The notes under the pieces are model-generated. The model ran no database searches. It saw nothing but the letters and a program-made list of their open reading frames with translations, and had not been told where the DNA came from. Shown piece after piece: positions 48,305 to 60,638 of a stretch of DNA of 64,000 bases. Each line of letters opens with the position of its first letter. The first letter of the stretch is position 1. The stretch is from Ilex aquifolium. Its lineage: Eukaryota; Streptophyta; Magnoliopsida; Aquifoliales; Aquifoliaceae. The position numbers and the translations under genes are program-made. The stretch spans positions 27,878,635-27,942,634 of the forward strand of contig OX637405.1 in assembly GCA_951799425.1 (NCBI GenBank). Reading direction: 5' to 3'.

Positions 48305-48505
48305 TAAGGAAGAGAAAATTTGGAACAAAACAATCTGCCAAAACAAAAGTTGTATGTTAATTGGACAAGTCTTTGAACTAAGCTGCCAAAACACTCATCA
48401 GCTGATGAGTAGTGTTCCATTGTCTTGGCTCAGGACAGGTCGAAGAATCTGGAACAAAACAATCTGTTTGTCCAAGCAATTTTCAGTAGTCCTTTTACTT
48501 ATTGC

Positions 48506-48924
48506 TATGGTGTAAAATTTTCATTGTCATGTTGTGTAATCATGGACGACTTTTCTGTTGCTTGGATCGATAACACATGCAGTGTAATCATATATATGTG
48601 TTCTTTTTCATAGTTATTTAAGCATGACTAATTGATACAAGACTATTTAGCTTTGTTATGGTGTAAAATTTTCATTGTCATGTTGTATAATCATGGACGA
48701 CTTTCTGTTGCTTGCATCGATAACACACGCAGTGTTCTTTTTCATAGTTATTTAAGCATGACTAATTGATACAAGACTATTTAGCTTTGTTATGGTGTAA
48801 AATTTTCATTGTCATGTTGTATAATCATGGACGACTTTCTGTTGCTTGCATCGATAACACACGCAGTGTTCTTTTTCGTAGTTATTTAAGCATGACTAAT
48901 TGATACAAGACTATTTAGCTTTGT
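48506..48924. repeat. Three tandem copies of a ~134-bp unit downstream of KIN-5
   Basis: Units at 48506-48657, 48658-48791 and 48792-48924, each starting atggtgtaaaattttcattg and ending gactatttagctttgtt. Copies 2 and 3 differ at only a few positions. Copy 1 has about 18 extra bases. They begin about 200 bases after the stop codon, so the transcript's 3' end may lie within them. Confidence 0.9.
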
Positions 48925-48925
48925 T

Positions 48926-49813
48926 ATGGCTATATGATCTGCCATGATGAAGGTTTGAAGAAATCTAGCAGAAACTGAACTTGGTTCAGTTCCAATGTGG
49001 TTTAAACAAAGTATGGTGAAAACTGCTATTGAAGATGTGATGAGTCCATGATTTTTTATACTTGTTTGTGGGTTTTGATTATAAGCCATTATTGAGTATT
49101 GTTACATGGTCACCACTCGTTAGCTGTTGCCCTCTCTATTAGAAGTTTTGCTTATTCATTGCATTTGTAAGAAGGAATTGAGCAAGTCAAAAGCCTATTG
49201 AGCAGAAGAAGGTGTTACAGAGTGCAATACTGGTTTTTTTGTTCTGTGATGCTGATGTTGGTGGAGGTGTTGGAGAATTAAGTAATAATCTACGCTACAG
49301 AGAATTAAGTAATAATCTACGCTACTTTTTAAAAAGCGAAGTTAACAAAAAATTGATGAAGTTCAAATTGTGAACTTCATATAACAACCCCGTCATGCAA
49401 TTTTGTCCTATTGTAAAAAGTATTGTAATTTAGTAAATAAGTTTAAAAGTGTTGGAATTTGGTAATTATTATAGATCTGGCCATGTTGGCAGTATTCCAA
49501 AGACAAAAATCAGATTTTTTGGCTTTCACTGGAAATCAAAGCAGAAACAAATAGAACTGATACCATAACATAGGATAAGACTATGGGTGGTACTGAAAAA
49601 AAAAAATTTGGTACTATACCTTCAAATGTTTTTTTAGCTTAGATCTTCTTTTGATTTATTTGTGACCGTTGATTATAAAAAAATAAAAAAATAAAAAAAA
49701 ATAAACAAATAGATAATCTTTATAGGTATTACATTTTTGTTGAAGAAAAAAAGAGGTATAATTTTAAATAATTACTTTTCGGTATGATAATTAGACGGCT
49801 CAACATAATACGG
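48926..49813. other. Intergenic, one short duplication
   Basis: No gene supported. A 25-base word (gaattaagtaataatctacg...) is directly duplicated at about 49272-49324. The poly(A)-rich stretch at 49675-49710 is AT-driven. Confidence 0.45.
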
Positions 49814-50225
49814 AACTTGATTAACTTGTTTGTATATCTGCTTTTTAATGGTAAGGGATGTCCGAACCAACTTTAGTTAATCCTCTGAAAGCCATTCACA
49901 CCGGGACTAAAACTTGATTAACTTGTTTGTATATCTGCTTTTTAACGATAAGGGACGTCTTGATCAGCTTACGCATACCTCAATTAATTCCCCTCTGAAA
50001 GCCATTCACACCGGGACTAAAACTTGATTAACTTGTTTGTATATCTACTTTTTAACGATAAGGGACGCCTTGATCAGCTTACGCATACCTCAATTAATTC
50101 CCCGCATGTCATTCACGTCGGGACTAGAACTTGATTATCTTGTTTGTATATTTGTTTTTTAACAATAGAGGATGTCCGAACCAACTTACGTATACCTCGA
50201 CTAATTTCCCACATGCCATCTACGC
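49814..50225. repeat. Four tandem copies of a ~100-bp unit, part of a dispersed repeat
   Basis: Units start with aacttgattaacttgtttgt at 49814, 49911, 50021 and 50128 (spacing 97, 110, 107) and end with ccattcacaccgggacta. The array is followed by gggtattcctaagagattta and tttataactcgtctttttta (to about 50345). That tail recurs at 62590-62735, which marks this as the edge of a dispersed element. Confidence 0.8.
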
Positions 50226-50586
50226 TGGGACTAGGGTATTCCTAAGAGATTTATCCCTTATGGCCTAGTTCCAACATGTTATCAAAATTCGAATTCAGAA
50301 TGTTTAAATTTATAACTCGTCTTTTTTACCACTTGGAATATCCTTGACTTGTATATCTGCTTCATGAAAGCACATAACTGTATTTTTTGTGAGACAACCA
50401 CGGCCGTCCTACTAAAAAAAGCAAACTCTTGTCCAAAATGTTACAGAACCTTAAATTGTGGTGATCGAAAAAGCTCCAAATGGAACTGATTCTGTTGTTA
50501 CCAAACAAAAACCCGTCACAATAACAAATATCTGCACACCATCATCAAAGATTAATGTTGAAACCAATGTCATTATACTAATTTAA

Positions 50587-51120
50587 TGGTCCATTTGGTA
50601 GGGTGGATGAAAAAATAGAAAGATGGAAAGTGGGAGTGATACATTTTCCATCATTCAAGGGAGGAATCCTTCCTTCTATCATTTGTATTTGGTAAAAAAA
50701 GATGGAAAGTAAGAAGGATTATTTTATTTTTTTGTATTTGGTAAGATACAAAAAGTTTTTTTTAAAATTTTTTTAAAGTGTAAGTACATATTTTACCATT
50801 ATATCTATAAATGAAATTAATGTATACATAATATGTAGTTAATAAATATGATATATATGTATATATATCAGATGATATATAGACAAATAACATACATTTC
50901 AACATTTATAATTAATTTTTCATCCATTTTTCCTCCCAATTTTAGAGGGATTAATTTTGGTGAGTTGGAAGGAAAGTTAATTCATTTACTTTTCCATCAT
51001 TCCTATTTTTCTTCCTTACCAAACATGATGTTTTATCTATCCCTCTAACTTTCTATTCTTCTAACTTTTCATCCTTCCAACTTTCATTTTTTCTATTTTT
51101 CCATCGTACCAAACAAAGCT
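50587..51120. mobile_element. MITE, probably Harbinger/Tourist-like (TAA duplication)
   Basis: The left end TGGTCCATTTGGTAGGGTGG continues into atgaaaaaatagaaag. The right end read inward on the minus strand is AGCTTTGTTTGGTACGATGG followed by aaaaatagaaaaaatg, giving inverted repeats of about 40 bases with mismatches. Both sides are bordered by TAA (50584-50586 and 51121-51123), the usual 3-bp duplication of PIF/Harbinger insertions. There is no coding capacity. The outer TTTGGTA words also occur in hAT MITEs, so the superfamily is tentative. Confidence 0.6.
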
Positions 51121-51123
51121 TAA

Positions 51124-54118
51124 GACCTGATGATGTTAATCCATTTGAGCTTGTTTGATTCGGGTATATACATAAAATGGAATAGAATTTGGACAATTGA
51201 GTCTAATTTAATCCCTACAGAATAATTAATAATTGGTATATGCATGATTTTATCCTATCTCTTGTTTCCTACATGTAGATCATTTTCATGGAAGTTGACT
51301 TATTCACTCGGTCAATTGTCGATTCAAAAGTCATTAAATTAAGGTGTCATTAAAATAGACCGCTAAGCAACTTGTGGTCACTATATTTGTAGTAGTTGGA
51401 GATATTTTTTGTCCGATAGTTAAAATCTCGCCAAGCATAGTCTATTCTAATCTTTTTAGAAGGAAGACAATATCTCAAAATATGACGAAGGATGTATTCA
51501 AGGAAAATGAAGCACTCATGTTAGCAAAAGGAGTAGGAAATGCCAACGACGACTGTTTACTATGCATGCAGCCCTTGGGACGAGGTTTTATCATAAATCG
51601 TATGTTATATTAATCCAAATGGGTTTAATACCACCTACTATGTGGGATTGGTATGTCCGTTGTTTCTTTTCGACATTACAACATTGAATCAATATTAACT
51701 CATGTAACTAAGACATATAACATGATCCAGAGTATAATATAAGGGTGTCATTAAATTAATTTTGTTTCTTCTCAACCTTCAAACCAGAACCAATACGCTC
51801 TCAAATGTAAGTTTTGGAGGAATCTACTTGTTTTATACTTTTGTATAATATATAGTTTGATTCCATTATAGGATGAGACAAATTAGATGTCTTGATTATA
51901 GAAATACATGTAGGCATGATCTATAGAAAGGTATCTTCACGAGGAATCTAAAAGTTTTCTCTCAATCTAGGATGGTATAAGACTATATGGCACCATGACC
52001 AAGTCAATCCACTTTAATGACTACAATTTGTTTTCTTATCCGAAGCATAAGGGGTAAAATCTAGGGCTCTCCGTGTTGTATTGGGTATATGTTGTGTTAT
52101 GTCAGGTGTGTCTTGCGGTTAGTTAGGTTGTTTCGACTCTTTTATTAAGTGTGTCAGACAGTTACACCTGTTAGATTAAACTTAAACCCTTTAATTTTAT
52201 GTTAATTTTATATTTTATTCATGAATCGTGTCTAAAATTATCTATCGTAGAAGTCTATATATATTATGATTGAATTATGAACTTCATAGGCGAGATTGAA
52301 TTGGACGTGGGGTTGGCGAGAGTTAGACACCATCACCCCCATCCATTCATTACAACAAAATTTTAAAAATTGCATGCTTTGCAACCTTTTTTTGTTATTA
52401 TTTTTGAAGTAGTAGAGATCAAACTTAGAGTAATTCCTTCTCACACCTCTTAAGGGTTAACCACATTTATCCCTTTATAGACATGCTCTAATTCAGCTCA
52501 AGTCATGCACAGTAACCAGTCGCTAAGCTCGAAATAGTAGTTGGCGTAAGCATGAACATCCTGTAACAAAAAAAAAAAACTTAGAGTAATATTAAGCATT
52601 CATTTGTCCTATTGACACGAGGTTTTGAGTTTAAAAATCCTTCTTTTCAAAATAAAAGTAAATAAACACACTTATCACTAAACTCTTTATGGTCCCATGA
52701 CATGCAAGAGTCTTGTATACTAGGATAACTGTTAGAAAAAACCGTTAATTAAAACAGCAATTACGATTGTTGTCCAACCAGATTCATATTGTTAAGGTAT
52801 AATATTTTTTTTTTTAAGGTGTGGTAAGATAAGATTGGAAGGTTGAGTAGAGTAATACATAATCTAGGAGGGGGAAGATATTGAATTTGATACAATGAAA
52901 TGGTCCTTCCTTCACCATTGTCATTGCCACCCTTCATGAGTCCACTAGTTTACAAATACCAATTACCATGAATGCTGCAATCTGCATGATAATGACCATA
53001 ACCCAAAACTATGTGCAAATTGCATAGGTCTTTGTCCATTATTGTTTACTATAATCCGACAAACTCATTAAATAACTATATAATACTGTAGAACTATACT
53101 ACAGATTCATTACGCAGGTACTAGATCCGAGCTTACCACTTGCTAATTGGTCAACCTTTCATGTTTTTGTTGGCTTTGACTCTTTCTTTCAAGTAAGATA
53201 AATGATCAATTCTAGTATCAAAGCTAGATCCTCGAGCATGACAATAGAAGATACTATTACACTTGCAATGTGTTCTTGATAAGTTATACGCAATCTTATC
53301 TCTGTTTACAGAGATAAGGCTATAAATATATATCTAACTTTTCTAAGAAGTACGGGTACAATATAATATAGATACGATGATATGACAATTTTTTTTCTTT
53401 TAAAAAAAAATAATATATGGGTACGACCAAGATACGTCTATAAAAACGTATATCTTATATTTATCCTATTACGTTTATACAATAATAAATAACATTAATA
53501 ATTTTTTATTTTAAAAAAAAACCACCTATTGTCTCATTATAGTACATCTACAAAGAGAAAGTGATTAATTAAAGGAATAAGAACCAACATTTTAACTAGA
53601 TTATTTGTTTAGAAGTGTTTGTCACTAAAATTATAGTGTAATCAACTCATTTATACTCTTTGGACATGTAATAGTGAATAATACTTGAAAAACATCTATG
53701 TGTCTTCAAAGTCATATTGATTGTTGTTAATGTGTTGGATTGTGACCGAAATCGAAAGGAATGAGTAAAAATTAAAACTAAAAATTAAATATACTTCTAT
53801 GCATATAAAAGTATTCGCGAATATTTATATATTTTATTTATTTTTTGGATACATAGGCTTGAATATCTGACGAATATCATATCTGATACAAATACGTCAA
53901 CCTTAACGAAATATTCATACTTCATAGTCCTTCTCAAACTCCACAGTAACGTAAGTCTCGTACACTACATATGCCAAACACTTCATACTTCTATCCAAAC
54001 ACTCCCTTCGTTCTCAAATCCTCATCCACTCGTTGTCATTGTCTGTTCTACACGCACAAAGTCTCTCTCACTCTCTCTAATTAATTATAGTGTTCATCTC
54101 TAAGTTTTTGTTATTTAG
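51124..54118. other. AT-rich intergenic, no supported gene
   Basis: About 3 kb with only short AT-driven frames (51374-51613, 52238-52444). No domains, splice patterns, tRNA-like boxes or clear repeat ends were found. Confidence 0.5.
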
Positions 54119-54302
54119 GTGCTTAAGAACTCTTATAATTGGTCTTTAAATCCTTAGTTTCCTCTCAAGCACCTTAAAATATAATGTGATCTTGTGATGG
54201 TTGAGAAGGGTGTGCTCAAGAACTCTTATTATTGGTCTTTAAATCCTTAGTTACTCTCAAGCACCTTAAAATATTAGGTGATCTTGTGATGGTTGAGAAG
54301 TC
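54119..54302. repeat. Two tandem copies of a ~91-bp unit
   Basis: The segment with aagaactcttataattggtc, taaatccttagtttcctctc and gtgatcttgtgatggttgag is repeated directly, starting near 54119 and near 54210, with few differences. Confidence 0.85.
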
Positions 54303-54778
54303 ACCATGCATCACTTGAGAGAAAAGTACCACAAGAAGTAAACTAATTAGCAACTTGAACTATAAAGCTTTACATATTTAATGCTACAATAATACATATT
54401 TACTAATCATTATATCCTGAAATTATGTCCCAATAGCATTGCTCTTAATGCTACGATGTGAATCGTGTTTAGCAACTAATATTTTGTTTCCAAACAACCA
54501 GACAAAACAAGGCACTTGGCGTCATATCTTAGCCGAGAAATGCACTTAATAATCAACGTGGTACTACGACAACACTATCATATAATATCATTATTTAATA
54601 ATTAGTCAACAAATGAATAAAGTGAATTCTATTGTTTTTGCGTAGATAGTTATTATCTTACATAGATTGGGTAATTATTAAATTTTGTGGAATTCACTTG
54701 CCCCTTGTTGGCTTATAATTGAATGGTGACACTAACTAAGTGACAATCTTGAAGTGGTGTTACTGTTATATTAAATAA

Positions 54779-55418
54779 CTAGTTATTTCCCGTGCCCGAA
54801 GGTACGAAATAATAAAAAAAGAGTCAACAATAAACATATTTGTATTTATACATAAAATCAAATTACAAAGATAGAAGACATAGAAAGGAATTTAAACACC
54901 GATTATAGTGGGGGCAAGCAGTGGTGGTGGTTGTTGTGGAAGAGGTAGTGGCGGAACAGTGGGGGTGGTAAGAATGATGGTGGGACAATAGCAGTAATGG
55001 TAAGGTGCGACATCGATGGTGATGATAATAGGGTGCGGCAGCGGTGGTGGTGATAGTGGTAGTGATGATGGTGGGGTGGTGGGTATAGTAGGGTGGCGAT
55101 AGGGATGGTGGCGACGGCGGTGGTGGTGGTGATGGTGGTGGAGCGGTGGGCGTGGGGGTGGTAGAGTTAGTGATAGAGCGGTTCCAAACACTATTTTTTT
55201 TTTTTAAAGTATTTATGATAAATAATTCCTATAAGTACTTTTAAAAAATCATTTCAAACACACCTTTAAGGGCATATTTTTCCTATTAAATTTGAGATAT
55301 TAATATTAGCCATTAGATTAAATTTAAAATAAAATTTAAAACGATTTCAACCGCGAATAACAAAAGTCATTTTGTTTATCTTTTGAGATTTGAATTGTAT
55401 TGTACTTTATTATATAGA
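54779..55418 (-). mobile_element. Non-autonomous Helitron A with GGT/ACC microsatellite core
   Basis: Read on the minus strand it begins A|TCTATATAATAAAGTACAA (55418) and ends with a hairpin region (cgtaccttcgggcacg) and ggaaataaCTAG|T (54779). These are the diagnostic 5'-TC, 3' hairpin and CTAG features with insertion between A and T. The core (54910-55160) is an imperfect ACC-rich microsatellite on this strand. Its flanks match those of Helitron B in inverted orientation. Confidence 0.7.
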
Positions 55419-56410
55419 TTAGCTTGATTATTTTACATATAAACGAGTCGAACTTTGTGAGGTTTTTTTAAACAAGTCTAAAAAATTGTTTAAACTCGGC
55501 TCATTGAAAAAACGAATCGAACCTAAGCCGAGTCCAAGTAGCTCGGTTCAATTATCAATCATATTTTAGCATAGTGACTAGTCAACCAAACTTTATGACA
55601 AGCATTTCTTCCCACAAAATACAAATAAGTAATGATCCAACTCATGCCTCCTGGGAGGTGGTTAGTGAATATATTCATATGATTATCATCACTTAAGACT
55701 GTCAATTAAGTATTGGGTTAGATTAATCAAAGACAAGATTTGCAAAATCTTCTCCACCAATCGGAACGCTCCACAAGCGTGGCTAGAGTGGATTAAGACA
55801 AATCGTTCATTAACATTGGTTCATCACCCCTGACTAATAAGTTCAACCAAAGTAATTAATTGACATTAATCTAACAAATGGAGGGGTTCATGTGTCTTTG
55901 TTTTATCTCAAATGGCACAAATTAAGAACACTTAAGCTCTATTTTACTAATGTGTGACTATTATTTAAGGAATCTGGATTGCTAGTGATCTTATCCATAA
56001 TCTTTATCAATGAAAAATAATGATATTTAGCTATTATTTATTGGCCTAATTGTTATATTATAGGGAAACGTTTTGATAATAATTATAGAATAATAGTGAA
56101 TTAGACTAACAAATCTAATTAAAATAACATTACTTTTTTCAGTTGCTAGGCTTGGTTGTTTATGATTTAGCAAATGTCATAATCTCAATGGTAGTCCAAT
56201 GAAGACAAAGATGAACTGTGAATCAGACATCTTGAGTTTAAAACTTGTCAACTTCATCGGGGTCAAACTAAGAAAGATTTATTTCTAATGAATTTTCTAA
56301 TTCCGATGGAGAGGAGATTAGTCTAGATACAGATAAATTGGTCCGAACTCCCCTGATTGCAATATATAAAAAATGTCATGATAGTAACTACCCCTATAGT
56401 AGCTACCCTA
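55419..56410. other. Spacer between two inverted Helitrons
   Basis: Unique AT-rich sequence, about 990 bases. The stretch at 55430-55560 has repeated gctcgg/cgagtc words like those at 61180-61460, suggesting relatives of a degenerate dispersed repeat. No gene. Confidence 0.45.
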
Positions 56411-57835
56411 TTTATATAATAAAATACAATACAATTCAAATTTCAAAAGATAAACAAAATGACTTTTATTATTCGCGGTTGAAATCGCTTTAAATTTTAT
56501 TTTAAAGTTAATCTAATGGTTAATATTAACACCCCAAATTTAATAGAAAAAATAGGCCCTTAAAGGTGTGTTTGGAGTGACTTTTTAAAAATATTTCTAT
56601 GAATTATTTTTTTTAAGTACTTTTAAAAAAATATTGTTTGAAACCGCCCTACAACTACCTCTACCACCCCCTCCCCCCACCGCTCCACCACCATCACCAC
56701 TACCACCACCCACCCCCACCCCCACCCCCACCACCATCACTATCGCCGCCGCCACCATCATTATCGCCACCCTACTATACCCACCACCCCACCACCACCA
56801 CCACCGCTGCCACCACCTTATCACCACCATCACCACTTCTATTGCTCCACCACCACCATTACCACTACCACCACCGCCCACCACTACCACTATTATCACT
56901 ACCACTACCACAACCATCCCACCACCACCACCACCACTTCCACCGCCCCACCACCACCATCACCGCTGTCGCACCCTACCATCATCACCACCGTTGTCGC
57001 ACCTTACCACCACCGTTACTGTCCCACCATCACCCTCATGACCATCACAACTATCACCACCATCGCCAACCCACCATCGCCACTGCCCCACCTCCACCCC
57101 CACCCCACCCTCACTACCCCACCACCACCATCGCCACCCATCATCGATTGCTACCATCGTCGTCCATGACCACCACCTACCACAATCGTCATCTTATTCT
57201 TATATTTATTACCATTACTATCATAATCCCACTACCACTGTCGCCCACTGTCAGCACCCTCCACCACCCATCGTCCCCCATCATTGCCACCAGCCACTGT
57301 CACCTACCCCACCACACTTACCACCACCAACCACCATCATCTGTCATCGCCCACCATTGTAGTCACCCACTGTCACCTACCCCCACTACACTTACCACTG
57401 CTGCCATTCACCACCACCCATCACACTGTCGCCTAGAAGCACCCATCGTCACCCACCACCACCGTCGTCGTCCCACCACTACCACTGCTAACCACCATCA
57501 TCATCGTCCACCACCACCCACACCCACCACCACCACAGTTGCCACCCACAGTTGTCACTATCATCATCGTCACTCAAAACCCACTATCACTATTACCATT
57601 GTCACCCACGGCTGCTACCACCACCACGGTCGTCGTCTTACCCACTACAACCATCACCGTCTCCCACAATCACCACTGTCGCCCACCACCACTACCACCG
57701 CTCACCCCCACTACAATCGGTGCTTAAATTTCTTTATCTCTCATCTATATTTGTGATTTGATTTTAAGTGCGAATACAAATATATTGACTATTTTTTTTT
57801 ATTATTCCCTGTCTTCAGGCATGAGAAATAAGTAG
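56411..57835 (+). mobile_element. Non-autonomous Helitron B with 1.1-kb CAC microsatellite core
   Basis: The left flank (56411-56650) and right flank (57716-57835) match Helitron A in the opposite orientation, including ataataaaatacaatacaat, the cgcggttgaaatcg region and the terminal aaataaGTAG|T. Both ends carry single changes from the consensus (TT for TC, GTAG for CTAG), so this copy is older. The core (about 56645-57720) is more than 1 kb of CAC/ACC/ATC triplets with almost no G runs. The 372-codon frame across it is a repeat artefact. Confidence 0.65.
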
Positions 57836-58580
57836 TGTGCTTATATGCAATAAGCAAATTCTGTTTGTCCGGAATAGCTAGTAAGATGGTCTAATTATGA
57901 GGTCTAGATATCTCCTAATTAGTAAATTCATTTACTTTTTTGCTCCTTTTTTTTTTTTTTTTGACGTTTTGATCTAAATCACCCCATGTGAGTATCCTAC
58001 AGAATAATTTGATGAAATTTCTCTTGAATAACTTACACCACTGATCAACCTCTCCTTTAAACAAGCAATTCCTAACCAAAAAAAATGTAATTTTAACCTA
58101 TTATGGGGCCTAATTAGATGTGAGTTATACCTAATATTGAAACTCATAACTAATTCAATAATTGTATTGAATTAGGTCTCTATAACATTGCTGCTAACTA
58201 ACATATGCGGGTGATTACTGAAAAATCAAGCTCAAATTTATGAAAATAAGTGATTCAACTGCAAAATGTACGATAAAAGAAGTCCTTTCAGAAACATTTG
58301 GACATTGGGCCCATTTGGAGTGTTTTCGAAAAAAATGTTTTTTTGTTTTGTTTTAAAAGCCCTTGGATAAGTTTGATTTTTCAGATTTTTTTAGTTCTTA
58401 TAAAATGTATTTTTGCACAAAAAACTGATAAAAAAACCGTCAAATAAGTCTGAGTCTAAACAGACTTCTTTTCTTCTAAAAAAAAAAAAAGGTGCGGTTC
58501 TCGGCCTACTCCAAACAGATTCAATAGCCTCATTTTACCCATATGACCATAATACCGCTATCCATCATTTTGTTGGACTT
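57836..58580. other. Intergenic, nothing firm
   Basis: AT-rich. A short inverted pair (ggcctaatt / aattaggtc) at about 58105-58180 might be a roughly 95-bp MITE, but no duplication was found. Confidence 0.4.
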
Positions 58581-58599
58581 CAATGTCCTATCTGTCTCT

Positions 58600-58930
58600 G
58601 TCTCTGTCTCTGTCTCTGTCTCTGTATAAATAGGGAACAAACTGCCCCTCTACATCAGTGTATAAATAGGGAACAAACTGCCCCTTTTTGCTTCTCTGAG
58701 GACCGCCCCCAAACTAACAGTGCCTCTTCTTCACCAACCAATACAAAAGAGTCAAGTATATGTAGCCATGACATCAATCTCAATATAAGTTCTCTCTCTC
58801 TCTCTCTCTCTCTGAGCAACAGAGACGAAAAGGAGAGGTCGATAAAAGAGGTGAAGAAAAGGGTCTCTTTTCTACCTGAGACAGTCTGTCATACCACACA
58901 CTTCAAAACCCTTGTTCATTCATGTAAGTG
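58600..58930 (+). promoter_or_regulatory. Possible core promoter and leader with duplicated TATA boxes
   Basis: The phrase tgtataaatagggaacaaac followed by tgcccct occurs twice, at about 58623 and 58661, so two TATAAATAG boxes lie 38 bases apart behind a (TCTCTG)n run. About 260 bases further a donor-like catgtaagtg occurs (58920). This could be the promoter and first untranslated exon of the phosphatase gene starting at 60610. The link is inferred from order and strand only. Confidence 0.35.
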
Positions 58931-58997
58931 TATTGTCATGTTTTTTGAGCTTTTCTCCGTGAAAATAAATTTAATCCATTAATGGGTACTCTCTCTA

Positions 58998-59016
58998 CCT
59001 TTCTCTCTCTCTCTCT

Positions 59017-59060
<44 letters not shown>
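58998..59060. repeat. (CT)n microsatellite
   Basis: A nearly pure CT run of about 60 bases with two CCCT interruptions. The overlapping open frames on both strands are readings of the repeat. A shorter CT run lies at 58791-58813. Confidence 0.9.
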
Positions 59061-59064
<4 letters not shown>

Positions 59065-59279
59065 TTCATCCATAATCAGCAATGCCTTTGACCACGTTCC
59101 CAAAAATACACACCCTCTACATTTCAGAATCCCCACTGTCTCTGTATCCGTTTCTTCTTTTATACAACATCCTCTGTTTCTGTATCTTCCTCTGTTTTCT
59201 TCGCTATTTATTGACTCATAGTACAAAATGCAGAGATGGGTCACTTCAAATCATCAATATCCTTCTATTTCTTTGAACA

Positions 59280-59776
59280 AATTTTTTTGGGAAAATCTAA
59301 GGTATCGTATCATACCAAAAATTATAATTTTTTGATCATAATTGATATTATAGAAGTTATAATTTTAAAGATTAAGTTATAACTCGTAAAGTAAGAAGAA
59401 ATTACAATTGCCCAAGCAAATCTCTATCATAAACTTATTTTTCAAATGTGTAATCTTACGATAATAATTTCTGTAAAAAGTCATTTTCACTTTCTAATTC
59501 AGATATTTTCTCAAGTGTTCTTCTGTTATAGCAATTTTTTATGAGCTGTATATTTTATGATTTGTTATTAAATTATAGAGTTTTGTATAGCTTTGTAGGT
59601 AGTTTTTAGGTGAGATGAACTCCAAAGGTGACACTTTTACATTTGGGTTTATTTATGGGGATTTCATTACCAACTCTCAAAGATCTTAAAAAACTCAAGA
59701 CTTTACTTTCTTCTTTAATTGTTCATCTTCTCCACTCTGTCCCCTATCTGTAAAGCCCATATCCCAAGCTTTTCAA
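59280..59776. other. AT-rich intergenic or leader intron, nothing recognised
   Basis: No coding or repeat structure seen. If the upstream promoter belongs to the phosphatase gene, this would be a 5'-leader intron. Confidence 0.35.
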
Positions 59777-59785
59777 AAATATTTT

Positions 59786-60147
59786 GGTAAAATACATTTT
59801 TAGTCTCTAAAATATGTATATAGTGTCTATTTAGTCTCCAATTTTTTAATTGTATCTATTTAATCTCTAATCTTCCTAATTTGTACCTATGTGATCCTTT
59901 GGTCACGCGCCAATCACATGGGATTAAATAAACATAAATTAGAAACTTTAAAGACCAAATAGACACAATATTAGGAACCACATGATTGGCGCATAACCAA
60001 AACCGTCACGATTTTTTAACAGACGTTTGAGATTGGACCACTTAGACACAAATTAGGAACATTAGGAATCAAATAGACAAAATTGAAAGATTGGGGACCA
60101 AATAGACACTAAACACATATTTTAGGGACTAAAAGTATATTTTACCC
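59786..60147. mobile_element. Mutator-type MITE with perfect 9-bp target duplication
   Basis: The 362-bp element starts GGTAAAATACATTTTTAGTC and ends as the inverse of GGGTAAAATATACTTTTAGT. The inverted repeats extend for about 110 bases (tctatttagtctccaa / ttggggaccaaatagac and onward). Identical 9-bp copies of aaatatttt flank it at 59777-59785 and 60148-60156. Nine-base duplications and long inverted repeats are typical of Mutator-like elements. No coding capacity. Confidence 0.85.
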
Positions 60148-60205
60148 AAATATTTTCTTTAAGAAACAGGAACCCCTCTCTCTCTCTCTCACACACACAA
60201 CCACC

Positions 60206-60207
<2 letters not shown>

Positions 60208-60236
<29 letters not shown>
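60208..60236. repeat. Poly(C) run
   Basis: About 29 consecutive C bases about 375 bases upstream of the phosphatase start codon. Runs of this length are error-prone in sequencing and can form i-motif/G-quadruplex structures. Confidence 0.9.
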
Positions 60237-60599
60237 TGGCAGCCCCGCCCCGGTAACAGTAACAACAACACTTTATTTTCTATTCTTGTCTTCTTATTTT
60301 GTTTCTTTTCCTTCTACGATGCTTCCTCTAAGCTGTCTCAAGTGTTCCTGCAAGTGGGTCTTTTTATATTTCCCACTGAATACTTCATTTTAGTCTCTTT
60401 TTTTTTTTTTTTTTTATGATTTCCCTTTAAACAATAATTTGTTGACACATTTCAACCCCTTTATACAAGTTAAAAAGTTACCCATTCCACACAGTTTCAT
60501 TTTCCATATCTAACATTGCGTCACAAAAATCTTCACACAATCCAGACTCGCAAACAAAAACAGGGTTCGGTCACTTTCAGCTTCAAAGCTTCAAGATTG

Positions 60600-60638
60600 A
60601 TGAACAACAATGAGAACAGAGCACCTGAAAAGTTCTAA
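60600..60638 (+). promoter_or_regulatory. Overlapping upstream ORF at the phosphatase start
   Basis: An ATG at 60600, ten bases before the main ATG, opens a 12-codon frame in a different register ([12 protein letters not shown]) that stops at 60636-60638, inside exon 1. Ribosomes starting there would pass over the main start, so it could lower translation. Effect not tested. Confidence 0.5.

Noticed and set aside
54892-55191. Minus-strand 99-codon frame rich in Pro and His
   Set aside because: It is the ACC repeat core of Helitron A.
56638-57756. A 372-codon open frame rich in His, Pro and Thr
   Set aside because: It lies entirely in a CAC/ACC microsatellite within a Helitron. Such triplets cannot form stop codons in several frames, and overlapping frames on both strands are equally open.
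58413-58982. 189-codon plus frame over the TATA duplication
   Set aside because: It crosses TCTCTG and CT runs and shows repeat-derived Cys-Leu and Ser-Leu stretches; it is more likely promoter and leader DNA.
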